The translations under genes and the position numbers were made by a program. From Halomonas sp. (lineage in GTDB: Bacteria; Pseudomonadota; Gammaproteobacteria; Pseudomonadales; Halomonadaceae), in NCBI RefSeq assembly GCF_017983445.1, contig NZ_JAGOBJ010000013.1, forward strand, positions 1 through 64,000: a stretch of 64,000 nt of DNA, read 5' to 3'. Shown in pieces: positions 1 through 8,240 of this stretch. A model generated the notes under the pieces. The model saw nothing but the letters and a program-made list of their open reading frames with translations. It made no database searches and was not told the DNA's origin. Within the stretch, counting starts at the first letter, position 1, and each line of letters begins with the position of its first letter.

Positions 1-82
1 GCTACCCCTGTTACCGCTCGACTTGCATGTGTTAAGCCTGCCGCCAGCGTTCAATCTGAGCCATGATCAAACTCTTCAGTTT
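1..82 (-). rRNA. rrs: 16S rRNA, 5' end only
   Basis: The reverse complement begins AAACTGAAGAGTTTGATCAT and continues with the universal 16S 5' region (GGCTCAG, then GAACGCTGGCGGCAGGC, then ACACATGCAAGTCGA). The gene is read leftward and runs out of the window after 82 bases, so the rest of the rrn operon lies to the left. The 5' end is placed by analogy with E. coli 16S and may be off by a few bases. Confidence 0.97.
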
Positions 83-259
83 AAAATCATTGTGATCCTT
101 ACTCGTTACCCGAAGATAACAAAAGCGGATCAAACTTGGCTCAAGGTTCAAACGAATAGTACTGCAATATTCCGAAGAACATTACCGTGTTCGCTTGCCT
201 TGATATTCGGTGACTTGTCACCCTCATCGGCAAACGCCCACATGAATTACCTGATCAAA

Positions 260-271
260 TTGTTAAAGAGC
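260..271 (-). promoter_or_regulatory. rrn leader boxA antitermination element
   Basis: On the minus strand this reads GCTCTTTAACAA, matching the boxA core TGCTCTTTAACA of gammaproteobacterial rRNA leaders. It lies between the promoters and the 16S 5' end, as expected for assembly of the Nus antitermination complex. The leader between it and 16S (83-259) contains no gene that I can support. Confidence 0.85.
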
Positions 272-334
272 GGTTTCGCTTGAGAAAGTATTCGGCTCGA
301 TGACCGGAGCCGCTTGCCTCAGCGAGGAAGGCGT

Positions 335-362
335 ATTCTACGCATTTCCTGGTGGTTGTCAA
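335..362 (-). promoter_or_regulatory. rrn promoter P2 (proximal)
   Basis: Minus strand: a perfect -35 TTGACA (362-357), 16 bp spacer, -10 TAGAAT (340-335), then a GC-containing discriminator. Position and quality fit a sigma70 promoter driving the 16S operon through boxA. Confidence 0.8.
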
Positions 363-479
363 CCGCTGTTTTTAGCGGGTGAAGTGAGCGATCAAAACCT
401 CGCTAACCTCCTGACAAACCGAAGGTTTTCACCTTCATGCACCGCTGGTAACGCTTGGCGTCCCCGGCAGCGGATGCGT

Positions 480-508
480 ACTTTACGGATTCACTAGATC
501 TTTGGCAA
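480..508 (-). promoter_or_regulatory. rrn promoter P1 (distal)
   Basis: Minus strand: -35 TTGCCA (508-503), exact 17 bp spacer, -10 TAAAGT (485-480), followed by ACGCATCC, which resembles the growth-regulated rRNA discriminator. Directly upstream (about 509-546) is an A/T-rich stretch that could act as an UP element. P1 and P2 are about 140 bp apart, the usual tandem rrn arrangement. Confidence 0.7.
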
Positions 509-539
509 GCACTATTTTGAAAAGTTCACACAAGCCAAT

Positions 540-594
540 AAAAAAAGCGGCAAGGCTCGTTTTGTGGAGATATTCCATGTAATGAGCCCGCCGC
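540..594 (-). terminator. terminator of the acyl-CoA dehydrogenase gene
   Basis: On the minus strand GCGGCGGGCTC (594-584) pairs with GAGCCTTGCCGC (558-547) through two 5-bp blocks around a small internal loop. Seven T follow at once (546-540). It would separate the acyl-CoA dehydrogenase transcript from the co-directional rRNA promoters. The 25-nt loop is long, so strength is uncertain. Confidence 0.65.
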
Positions 595-656
595 AAACCA
601 CCGAACAGAGTACTTGCTCGAAAGCACTTACCTATTGGCCATCGTCTGGTTATCTA

Positions 657-2462
657 TCAGATTTCAAAACCCAACCCGAAATCCTCACTGGAGATGGCCA
701 TCAAACTTGCAGCACCTGCCTGAATCATTTGTGCATGCGCTTTAGTGCGCGGCAACAACCGCTGGTAATAGAAGCGTGCGGTATTAAGTTTGGCGGCATA
801 AAACGCTTTATCATCACCTTCAAGGGACATGGATGCCTGTTTCGCAGCACGGGCAAATAAGTATGCAAGCGCTACGTAGCCGGAATACATTAGGTAGTCG
901 ACACTTGCCGCCCCGACTTCTTCACGGTCCTGCATAGCTTTCATGCCGATCCCCATGGTCAGCTCACCCCATTCGGCATTGAGCTTGGCCAGTGGTGTAA
1001 TAAATTCCTTGAGGGCTGGATTATCGGCTTCGGCTTTACAGAATTTGTGAATCTCTTTGGTGAAGACCTTAAGCGACTCGCCCTGACTCATAAGCACCTT
1101 GCGGCCCAGCAGGTCTAACGCCTGGATGCCGGTAGTGCCCTCATAGAGTCGGGTTATGCGCGCATCACGTACCAGCTGCTCCATCCCCCACTCTTTAATG
1201 AAGCCGTGGCCGCCAAAGATCTGTACGCCTTCATTGGTGCTTTCAAAGCCGACTTCGGTTAAAAACGCTTTAACGATAGGGGTTAGTAGTCCGAGTAAGG
1301 TTTCCGCACGCTCTTTGTCTTCATCAGGCTTGCCATGCTCAACCGTGTCGAGCAGTTGAGCGGTATACATCACCAGCATGCGTCCACCTTCGGCAAAGGC
1401 TTTTTGCGTTAGCAGCATACGGCGCACATCCGGATGAACGATAATCGGGTCGGCGGGTTTCTCAGGCGCCTGCTTACCCGAAAGGCTACGCATTTGCAGG
1501 CGGTCGCGAGCGTAGCTGAGCGAGTTCTGGAAACTGGCTTCAATCAAGCCAAGCCCCTGGATACCTACGCCCAAACGCGCGGCGTTCATCATGGTAAACA
1601 TGCACGCCAGCCCTTTATTGGGCGGGCCTACCAGGTAGCCGGTCGCACCGTCAAAGTTCATAACACACGTCGCGTTACCATGAATCCCCATCTTGTGCTC
1701 AAGGGAACCACATGTTACGCCATTGCGCGCGCCAGGGTTGCCGTCAGAATCGGGCAAAAACTTGGGTACTACAAATAGCGAAATACCTTTTGATCCTTCT
1801 GGCGCATCGGGCAATTTCGCCAGCACCAGGTGCACGATATTTTCTGCGAGATCATGCTCACCGGCAGAAATGAATATTTTGGTACCGGTAAGCGTATAGG
1901 CATCCCCGCCAGCAGGCACTGCCCGGGTTTTGATCAGGCCCAGATCGGTACCGCAGTGGGATTCAGTCAGGCACATGGTACCGGTCCACACGCCTTCAAC
2001 CAGCTTGGTTAAATAAATGCTTTGTTGCTCATCCGTTCCATGGTGACGCAATGCGTCGGCAGCCCCATGCGAAAGCCCTGGGTACATTCCCCAGGCAAGG
2101 TTGGTGGCACAGATCATTTCCGAAAGCGTCATGGCCAATGACGGAGGAAGCCCCTGCCCCCCATGTTCCTGGTCGGCCGCCAGGCTTGGCCAGCCGCCTT
2201 CAACATACTGCTGATATGCTTCTTTAAAACCTTTAGGTGCTTTGACCTCGCCACTTGCCAACCGGCAGCCTTCTGCATCACCACTTTGATTAATGGGTAA
2301 CAGCACATCGCGTGCAAAACGTGCGCCCTCTTCCAAGATGGCGCTTACTACATCAGGCGAGGCATCATCGCCGCTGGGCAAGGCGGCGTAATGCGTGGGG
2401 TAATCGAGCATTTCATCCATTACGAAACGCATATCACGTAGAGGGGCCTGATAACTGGGCAT
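657..2462 (-). CDS. acyl-CoA dehydrogenase (long form with extra C-terminal domain)
   Basis: A flavoprotein of the 600-residue acyl-CoA dehydrogenase branch, which oxidises acyl-CoA to 2-enoyl-CoA and passes electrons to ETF. Visible are the N-terminal helical region, the middle beta domain (MCLTESHCGTDLG, KIFISAGEHD) and the motif RLYEGTTGIQALDL. By analogy with other family members Glu441 of that motif is the likely catalytic base. About 150 further residues form the extra C-terminal domain of this branch, which also holds Pseudomonas FadE1/FadE2 and DmdC. I chose the ATG at 2462 because GGAG sits 8 bases upstream; an upstream extension has no ribosome site. The gene has its own promoter carrying a PsrA-like operator, so fatty acyl-CoA is the likelier substrate class. 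Chain length cannot be read from sequence. Confidence 0.9.
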   Translation of the reverse strand: MPSYQAPLRDMRFVMDEMLDYPTHYAALPSGDDASPDVVSAILEEGARFARDVLLPINQSGDAEGCRLASGEVKAPKGFKEAYQQYVEGGWPSLAADQEHGGQGLPPSLAMTLSEMICATNLAWGMYPGLSHGAADALRHHGTDEQQSIYLTKLVEGVWTGTMCLTESHCGTDLGLIKTRAVPAGGDAYTLTGTKIFISAGEHDLAENIVHLVLAKLPDAPEGSKGISLFVVPKFLPDSDGNPGARNGVTCGSLEHKMGIHGNATCVMNFDGATGYLVGPPNKGLACMFTMMNAARLGVGIQGLGLIEASFQNSLSYARDRLQMRSLSGKQAPEKPADPIIVHPDVRRMLLTQKAFAEGGRMLVMYTAQLLDTVEHGKPDEDKERAETLLGLLTPIVKAFLTEVGFESTNEGVQIFGGHGFIKEWGMEQLVRDARITRLYEGTTGIQALDLLGRKVLMSQGESLKVFTKEIHKFCKAEADNPALKEFITPLAKLNAEWGELTMGIGMKAMQDREEVGAASVDYLMYSGYVALAYLFARAAKQASMSLEGDDKAFYAAKLNTARFYYQRLLPRTKAHAQMIQAGAASLMAISSEDFGLGFEI

Positions 2463-2514
2463 CGCACTTCTCCAAAGCTGGGGGGCTGAAAGCAGCAATA
2501 GGCTTAAAAGCGGC

Positions 2515-2561
2515 TTTCAAACACATGTTTGAAAATTAGCGTTCTCCGCGTACCGAGTCAA
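2515..2561 (-). promoter_or_regulatory. promoter with PsrA-type operator
   Basis: Minus strand: -35 TTGACT (2561-2556), 17 bp, -10 TAATTT (2538-2533). Overlapping the -10 and the start site is a perfect 20-bp dyad, TTTCAAACACATGTTTGAAA (2534-2515). It contains CAAAC-N4-GTTTG, matching the published Pseudomonas PsrA half-sites (C/G)AAAC-N2-4-GTTT(G/C). PsrA is a TetR-type repressor released by long-chain acyl-CoA. Its gene is not in the window, so the assignment is inferred from the site. Confidence 0.7.
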
Positions 2562-2632
2562 GCGAGCGTTTGAATTTAACCCTCGCTTTGACTCATTCTT
2601 TGGTCGAAGTAGTGATGAGCAGCCACTTAAAA

Positions 2633-2665
2633 GCAAAAACTCGCCAGCTAAATCGCTGGCGAGTT
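2633..2665 (-). terminator. Rho-independent terminator of the SDR/acyl-CoA synthetase operon
   Basis: An 11-bp perfect stem, AACTCGCCAGC (2638-2648) with GCTGGCGAGTT (2655-2665), and a 6-nt loop. On the minus strand it is followed by TTTGCTTTTAAG. It ends the leftward transcript of the synthetase and SDR genes before the separate promoter of the acyl-CoA dehydrogenase. Confidence 0.85.
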
Positions 2666-2708
2666 CTCAATTTAACAGCCCATGTATAATTACCAGATAC
2701 GCATACCG

Positions 2709-3476
2709 CTACTGCATACGGATACCGCCATCCAGGCGAATAACTTCTCCGTTTAGCATCGGATTGACAATAATCTGTTCGACCAGTTGAGCAAATTCAG
2801 CCGCTTTACCGAGACGTTTGGGAAACGGCACAGCGGCGGCGAGCGCCTGGGCAGCCTCATCGGGAATTTCACTCATCATTGGCGTTTCGAACACACCTGG
2901 GGCAATTGCCATGACACGAATTGCATGCCGGGAAAGCTCTCGAGCAGCGGGCAAGCTCATGCCTACTACACCCGCTTTGGAAGCACTGTAAGCACACTGC
3001 CCCACCTGACCATCAAAAGCGGCAATAGAAGCCGTATTAATAATCACCCCGCGTTCACCGCTTTGCGTCGGCGTATTTTTTGCCATTGCCGCAGCCGCCA
3101 AGCGCATAACGTTAAAGGTGCCGACCAAATTGATGTTAATAGTTTTCGCATAGGCTTCAAGATCAGCAGGATTGCCCTCACGATCCACCAGCTTGGCGAC
3201 ACTGACCACACCAGCACAGTGTATAACCCCGGAAAGCCCGCTCTGCCCGCCGAACGCAACGGCGGTATCGAACGTCTGCTGCATTTGTTCTGAAGACGTA
3301 ATATCGGCCATACAGGCCTTCGCTCGCTCGCCGAGCTTGGCGGCATGGCTGGTGACGCTGTCGTTTAAATCACAGAGCACCACCTTGGCACCAGCAGCCG
3401 CCAACCGCTCAGCGGTTGCAGCGCCCAGCCCCGAGGCGGCACCGGTTATCAAAAACGTACCTTCCTTTACCTGCAT
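2709..3476 (-). CDS. SDR-family 3-hydroxyacyl-CoA dehydrogenase (HSD17B10-like)
   Basis: A short-chain dehydrogenase of 255 residues. It has the nucleotide-binding TGAASGLG at residues 11-18, an Asp after the second strand (VVLCDLND) favouring NAD, and the catalytic Tyr163-x3-Lys167 in AYSASK. The sequence resembles type 10 17-beta-hydroxysteroid/3-hydroxy-2-methylacyl-CoA dehydrogenases, which oxidise 3-hydroxyacyl-CoA in fatty-acid and isoleucine breakdown. It starts 20 bases after the synthetase gene and is probably co-transcribed with it; AAGGGAGA lies upstream of the ATG. Exact substrate is inferred from family and neighbours only. Confidence 0.87.
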   Translation of the reverse strand: MQVKEGTFLITGAASGLGAATAERLAAAGAKVVLCDLNDSVTSHAAKLGERAKACMADITSSEQMQQTFDTAVAFGGQSGLSGVIHCAGVVSVAKLVDREGNPADLEAYAKTININLVGTFNVMRLAAAAMAKNTPTQSGERGVIINTASIAAFDGQVGQCAYSASKAGVVGMSLPAARELSRHAIRVMAIAPGVFETPMMSEIPDEAAQALAAAVPFPKRLGKAAEFAQLVEQIIVNPMLNGEVIRLDGGIRMQ

Positions 3477-3496
3477 AATGGGTCTCCCTTGATTGA

Positions 3497-5167
3497 TTAT
3501 TTGTTATGACTGGCTTGTTCAGCCGCTTGAGCACGCAGCTTGAAGCGCTGAATTTTACCGCTAGGCGTTTTAGGCAGCTCTTCCACAAACTCGATCACGC
3601 GGGGAAAGGCATGGGTCGATAGCCGTTCACGTACCTGCTGACGAATTTCCTCAGCCAGGGCATCACTGGCCTCATAGCCATCGCGCAGCACGATGTAGGA
3701 TTTAATGACCTCACCACGAATATCATCCGGCTGGCCAACGGCTGCCGACTCCGCCACGGCGGGGTGAGTCATTACGCTGTTCTCTACATCCGTAGGTCCT
3801 ACCCGGTAGCCAGCGGTAGTAATAATGTCGTCGTCACGGCCTGCAAATTGAAACGAGCCATCCTGATTACGAATCACCACATCGCCGGTTAAGTAATAGC
3901 CCTTCACAAAAGGGTCTTTTTCCTGCCAGGTGTAGCCTTGGAAAAAATGCGCAGGAGACTTGGCAATATCAACCGCCAGAACGCCCGGTTCCCCTGGAGG
4001 CAACTCGTTATATTCCGCATCAAGAATCGCCAGGCGATAGCCAGGTAAAGGCACACCCATCCCACCAACATGCTTGGGATGCTCTAGAGTATGATGATTA
4101 TTGCAGGTCATGCCCGTTTCGGTCTGGCCATAGTGGTCCATCACCAGGCAGCCAAGCGATCTTTCAACCCAGGTAACGACTTCTGTATTAAGAGGTTCAC
4201 CGGCTGAACTCGCCGCACGCAGTTCCAGGGTTTGATGAGCATCATCGAAAAGGCCTGACGCCTTCATTAAGCGATAAGCGGTAGGCGCAGCGGCAAAGTT
4301 GGTAATCCGATGGCGCTTCATAAAATCCAGTGCCCCCTTGGCACTAAAGCCTGCTTCACAGAAATGCGTGGTAACGCCCAGCAGCAGCGGTCCGGCAATC
4401 GCATAGTAGAGGCCATAGGCCCAACCGGGATCTGCCATATTCCAGAAGCGATCATCGCTACGCAGATCAATGGCAAGTTCCATATAAAGTGCAAAGGCGG
4501 TCATTGCGGAAAGGGGTACGGCCACACCTTTAGGCTTACCTACGGTTCCTGAGGTAAACATCTGTAAAAAAGGTTGGCTTGGATCGAGCCTGTGAGGCTC
4601 GCTTGTCATGGGCGCATGCGTTAAAGCAGCCTGCCAATCCTGGTCATCTGCATGCTCGGGAGTTGCACCGCCTACCGCGAGTATTGGTGGGCACTGACTT
4701 AAATCATCGAATTTAAAGCGGTTAGCGTGATCGGTAATTACCAGCTTGGTGTCTGCCCGGCCAAGCCGGTAGTCCACCGCATCAGGGCCAAACGCCGTAA
4801 ATAGCGGCTGATACACAGCACCGATGCGCCATGTTGCCAGCACGGCCACTAACAGTGCCGTAGAGCGTGGCAACATGCAGGCGACGCGATCGCCCTCTTT
4901 TATGCCTTGCGTGAGCAGCCAGCCAGACAGGTGAGAGCTTTGTTGATCCAGCTCAGCATACGTCAGCGTATGCGTTACCTCTTGGGTATCTTCATGTACC
5001 AGCGCAAGCACATCGCCACGCCCTTCCCGAACATGCCGACCGCAGCACGCTTCAAAGGCATTAAGCTTGCCGTCCTGGCGGTCATCTAACCTGGCAATCA
5101 TCTGATCAATTGAGAAACGTTTAAGGTACTCGGAATACTCGGGAAGTGATGCCGACATCTCTGTCAT
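3497..5167 (-). CDS. AMP-forming acyl-CoA synthetase (medium-chain/ACSM-like)
   Basis: A 556-residue ANL-superfamily ligase that activates a carboxylic acid to its CoA ester via an acyl-adenylate. Family motifs are in order: the phosphate-binding loop MFTSGTVGKPKGV, the DHYGQTETG adenylate motif, the hinge YYLTGDVV...GRDDDIITTAGYRVG, and the C-terminal TPSGKIQRFKLR whose Lys is catalytic. It resembles acetyl/medium-chain acyl-CoA synthetases more than FadD, which is encoded separately at 24921-26600. A DmdB-like role is possible because the dehydrogenase nearby belongs to the DmdC branch, but nothing here is decisive. First gene of a two-gene operon. Confidence 0.88.
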   Translation of the reverse strand: MTEMSASLPEYSEYLKRFSIDQMIARLDDRQDGKLNAFEACCGRHVREGRGDVLALVHEDTQEVTHTLTYAELDQQSSHLSGWLLTQGIKEGDRVACMLPRSTALLVAVLATWRIGAVYQPLFTAFGPDAVDYRLGRADTKLVITDHANRFKFDDLSQCPPILAVGGATPEHADDQDWQAALTHAPMTSEPHRLDPSQPFLQMFTSGTVGKPKGVAVPLSAMTAFALYMELAIDLRSDDRFWNMADPGWAYGLYYAIAGPLLLGVTTHFCEAGFSAKGALDFMKRHRITNFAAAPTAYRLMKASGLFDDAHQTLELRAASSAGEPLNTEVVTWVERSLGCLVMDHYGQTETGMTCNNHHTLEHPKHVGGMGVPLPGYRLAILDAEYNELPPGEPGVLAVDIAKSPAHFFQGYTWQEKDPFVKGYYLTGDVVIRNQDGSFQFAGRDDDIITTAGYRVGPTDVENSVMTHPAVAESAAVGQPDDIRGEVIKSYIVLRDGYEASDALAEEIRQQVRERLSTHAFPRVIEFVEELPKTPSGKIQRFKLRAQAAEQASHNK

Positions 5168-5229
5168 GATGGCTCTCTTATGTTGTTGGTAATGAGCAGT
5201 CTTGATACAGAAGTAAGGCAGCGTTCTAC

Positions 5230-5261
5230 GTTATACTTTTTTATTTTCAGTTTACGTTAAC
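5230..5261 (-). promoter_or_regulatory. candidate promoter/operator of the synthetase operon
   Basis: Minus strand: -10 TATAAC (5235-5230) preceded after 19 bp by TTAACG (5260-5255). The -35 lies inside a near-palindrome GTTTACGTTAAC (5250-5261) with one mismatched pair. The core ACGTTA occurs again at 5228-5233. A 19-bp spacer is typical of promoters activated by MerR-type regulators. The assignment is tentative; the rest of 5168-5413 shows no gene. Confidence 0.35.
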
Positions 5262-5413
5262 GGAAGCCTTGAGATACTCACACGCTAAAAGCAATCCACT
5301 GGAAGCGCAAGCTATCCGCAGCGTTTTAAAGCTTATACGTTGGTCGAGGAAAATAAGATATGACAAGACTCGCGAAGAACAGCACCAATCCAGAGCGATT
5401 AATGAATAACGTT

Positions 5414-5986
5414 TTAGCGAGCCATGATCATGGCGACTAGCTCGTCGGCTAAGTCGTCCGGGGTACGTGGCCCGTTAGGGTCATACCAGCGCACGGTCCA
5501 ATTCAAAGCCCCTAAAACAAACCGCGAGACGAGAAAGCGATCACCGTAAATAAGCCCTGCCTCCAGCGCATCGTCAATCACCTGCACCCAAAGCGCCTCA
5601 TAAGCGTCTCGTAAATGGCTTAAATGTGCGCTGGCCACCGGGTCGAGCCGACGCCATTCAAAAAGTGCCACGACATGCGCGTTGCGATCCGCAAACAGCG
5701 TTTCCAGATGAGCACGGGCCATGACGCGTAAGCGGGTTTCGGGGTCAGCCGAGCAACGTTCTATCGATTGACGGGCAATCATAAGAGCATTCTGCGTGCC
5801 CTCTTCAATCACGGCTGCCAGAATTTCCTGCTTGTCTTTAAAGTGGTGAAACAAGCTGCCCGATTTGATTCCCATTTCCTGCGCCAGCATGCGCACGGTG
5901 GTGCGATCAAAACCTTCTTGTACAAATAGCTGAGCAGCCAGCCGTGTTAGCTCCTTGCGGCGAGGTGATGCATTCATTACATTCAT
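5414..5986 (-). CDS. TetR/AcrR-family regulator
   Basis: About 190 residues. The N-terminal TetR helix-turn-helix is clear (LAAQLFVQEGFDRTTVRMLA, then GIKSGSLFHHFKDKQEIL); the remainder is an all-helical ligand-binding domain resembling KstR2-like acyl-CoA-responsive members. The open frame reaches 6079, but the extension has no ribosome site and lacks family similarity, so I start at the ATG at 5986 (another ATG is at 5977). Neither start has a good Shine-Dalgarno sequence. It is divergent from the thiolase and upstream of the synthetase operon, so it probably controls one or both. No convincing operator was found in 5987-6102. Confidence 0.85.
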   Translation of the reverse strand: MNVMNASPRRKELTRLAAQLFVQEGFDRTTVRMLAQEMGIKSGSLFHHFKDKQEILAAVIEEGTQNALMIARQSIERCSADPETRLRVMARAHLETLFADRNAHVVALFEWRRLDPVASAHLSHLRDAYEALWVQVIDDALEAGLIYGDRFLVSRFVLGALNWTVRWYDPNGPRTPDDLADELVAMIMAR

Positions 5987-6102
5987 ATAATTCACACTAG
6001 CGCTTGCTTGGTTACCCAGAGAAAACCACAGCCCCGCCAATGGGTCAACGCATCGCTTGCCACTCAGTCTGATAATCATAATAAATTGAAAGGAGTTAGA
6101 TC

Positions 6103-7290
6103 ATGAGTAACCCTACCGATATCGTGTTTCTTGCCGCCACACGGACTCCCATGGGAGGCATGATGGGCAGCTTATCCAGCATGAGCGCCCCTGAGCTTGG
6201 CGCGGTAGCGATCCGCGCCGCTATTGAACGTGCAGGCATTACGCCAGACGTTATCGATGAAGGCATCATGGGCTGCGTGCTGCCCGCAGGTGTCAAACAG
6301 GGCCCAGCCCGCCAAGCCATGCGCCAGGCTGGTATTCCGGATGCCTGCGGCGCTACCACTATCAACAAGCTATGCGGCTCAGGCATGAAAGCCGCCATGC
6401 TCGCCCACGATCTGATTAAAGCGGGAACCGGTGAAATTCTTCTGGCTGGGGGCATGGAGTCCATGTCCAACGCACCCCATGTGCTTACCAAGGCACGGGG
6501 TGGCTACCGATTAGGCCATGGCGAACTCAAGGACCATATGTTTCTAGACGGCCTAGAAGATGCTGAAACAGGCAAGCTGATGGGCGTATTTGCCCAGGAT
6601 ATTGCGACCCAGCGCGACTATAGCCGCGAGCGCCTGGACGACTTCGCGATTGCCTCGCTCGAGCGCGCCATGGAAGCGACAAATGCCGGTCATCTGGCGG
6701 CTGAAATGGTCCCCGTCACAGTATCCACACGTCAGGGCGAAACGCTGGTTGAGCACGACGAGCAGCCCTTCCAGGCCAAGCTGGATAAAATTCGCCAACT
6801 GCGCCCGGCCTTCGCCAAAGACGGCACTATTACCGCCGCCAATGCCAGCTCAATCTCCGACGGCGCCTCGGCGCTTATTCTGGCAAGCCAGGCAGCGGCA
6901 GAACGGCATGGTGTAAAGCCGCTGGCCAGAATGCTGGGACACGCAACGCACTCTCTCCATCCCAGTGAGTTTACGATTGCCCCGGTTGGCGCTATCGAAA
7001 AGCTGATGAAAAAGCTCGACTGGGACGTTAGCGATGTCGATTTATTTGAAATCAACGAAGCGTTTGCCATCGTCACGCTGATGGCAATGGACGACTTAGG
7101 CTTACCGCACGAAAAGGTAAACGTGTTTGGTGGTGCTTGTGCTCAGGGCCATCCAATTGGCTCAACCGGCTCACGCATCATTGCCACTCTTATTCATGCA
7201 TTGCGCACAAAAGGCGGCAAACGTGGTATTGCGAGCTTATGCATTGGCGGAGGCGAAGCGACGGCGGTCGCGGTTGAACTGATAGACTGA
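6103..7290 (+). CDS. thiolase (acetyl-CoA C-acyltransferase)
   Basis: A complete 395-residue thiolase. Catalytic residues are visible: nucleophile Cys91 in NKLCGSGMKA, the GGMESMSNAPH loop, NEAFA, the His in GHPIGSTGSR, and the second Cys in CIGGGEA near the C terminus. It either cleaves 3-ketoacyl-CoA to acetyl-CoA plus a shortened acyl-CoA or condenses two acetyl-CoA; sequence does not separate these. With the dehydrogenases and ligase to its left it would complete a beta-oxidation spiral, except that no enoyl-CoA hydratase is present. AAAGGAG lies 8 bases before the ATG. Confidence 0.92.
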   Translation: MSNPTDIVFLAATRTPMGGMMGSLSSMSAPELGAVAIRAAIERAGITPDVIDEGIMGCVLPAGVKQGPARQAMRQAGIPDACGATTINKLCGSGMKAAMLAHDLIKAGTGEILLAGGMESMSNAPHVLTKARGGYRLGHGELKDHMFLDGLEDAETGKLMGVFAQDIATQRDYSRERLDDFAIASLERAMEATNAGHLAAEMVPVTVSTRQGETLVEHDEQPFQAKLDKIRQLRPAFAKDGTITAANASSISDGASALILASQAAAERHGVKPLARMLGHATHSLHPSEFTIAPVGAIEKLMKKLDWDVSDVDLFEINEAFAIVTLMAMDDLGLPHEKVNVFGGACAQGHPIGSTGSRIIATLIHALRTKGGKRGIASLCIGGGEATAVAVELID

Positions 7291-7303
7291 TACGCCAAAC
7301 ATT

Positions 7304-7336
7304 GGCCAACGCCTTTCTATCAGGAAGGCGTTGGCC
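7304..7336. terminator. hairpin between thiolase and pstB, probably bidirectional terminator
   Basis: A perfect 12-bp stem, GGCCAACGCCTT (7304-7315) with AAGGCGTTGGCC (7325-7336), and a 9-nt loop. It lies between two convergent genes. No T-run follows on either strand, so it may act as an mRNA 3'-end stabiliser rather than an intrinsic terminator. Confidence 0.5.
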
Positions 7337-7403
7337 CCAGCCTGGCTCCCCTACTCTTTATGCTTCAGATGTTTAAGCTCAGGAGTAAGGGCGGAACGAC
7401 ATA

Positions 7404-8240
7404 TTACCCAAAGCGGCCGGTAATATAGTCATGGGTACGCTGATCTTGAGGGTTGGTGAATATCTGATCCGTAGTATCCACTTCCACAAGGTCTCCCATA
7501 TGGAAGAAGGCGGTGCGGTCTGCAACGCGGGCGGCCTGCTGCATATTGTGCGTGACCATCACGATGGTATAGCTCTCGCTTAGCTCATCGATCAGCTGCT
7601 CTACTTTCGCGGTCGCAATGGGGTCGAGTGCAGAACACGGCTCATCCATCAGGATAATATCCGGGCTGACCGCCACGGTACGCGCAATACACAAGCGCTG
7701 CTGCTGACCACCGGAAAGCCCCGTACCGGGCTTATCCAGGCGATCTTTTACCTCCTCCCAAAGCCCTGCGCGGCGCAGGCTACTCTCGACAATATCATCT
7801 AGCTCCGCCTTACGGCGCGCCAACCCATGCAGACGCGGCCCGTAAGCAATATTTTCATAAATTGATTTGGGGAACGGGTTAGGCTTCTGGAATACGATGC
7901 CTACCTGAGCGCGAAGCAGTACCACATCGCGATCAGGTGCATAGATATCGTTTTGATCCAGGGTAATCTTGCCTTCAACCCGGCAGATATCAATCGTGTC
8001 ATTCATACGGTTCAAACAGCGTAAGAATGTCGACTTACCGCAGCCCGAAGGGCCGATAAAAGCCAGCACTTCGTTTTCATAGATATCCAGATCGATACCG
8101 TTAATTGCCTGAGCGTCACCGTAGAAGACTTTGACGTTCTCGGCGTTCATCTTGACTTTGTCTTTGGCTTTGCTCACGCGGCTTTCACCGCCGCCAACGC
8201 TTACTGAAGATGTTGCCATAGGCTGTGCAGGAATATTCAC
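7404..8240 (-). CDS. pstB: phosphate ABC transporter ATP-binding protein PstB
   Basis: The ATPase that powers high-affinity phosphate import at the inner membrane. Walker [10 protein letters not shown], signature LSGGQQQR, Walker B IILMDEP and the H-loop MVTHNM are intact. The PstB-typical LRCLNRMND follows Walker A. The 278 residues include a short polar N-terminal extension of about 30. The start is a GTG directly after the pstA stop (TAAGTG), with GAGGTGG as ribosome site inside pstA, so translation is probably coupled. Last gene of the operon; phoU, often next, is absent here. Confidence 0.96.
   Translation of the reverse strand: MNIPAQPMATSSVSVGGGESRVSKAKDKVKMNAENVKVFYGDAQAINGIDLDIYENEVLAFIGPSGCGKSTFLRCLNRMNDTIDICRVEGKITLDQNDIYAPDRDVVLLRAQVGIVFQKPNPFPKSIYENIAYGPRLHGLARRKAELDDIVESSLRRAGLWEEVKDRLDKPGTGLSGGQQQRLCIARTVAVSPDIILMDEPCSALDPIATAKVEQLIDELSESYTIVMVTHNMQQAARVADRTAFFHMGDLVEVDTTDQIFTNPQDQRTHDYITGRFG

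Noticed and set aside
23-283. An 86-codon ORF across the rRNA leader
   Set aside because: It overlaps the 16S 5' end and boxA on the opposite strand; no coding signal.
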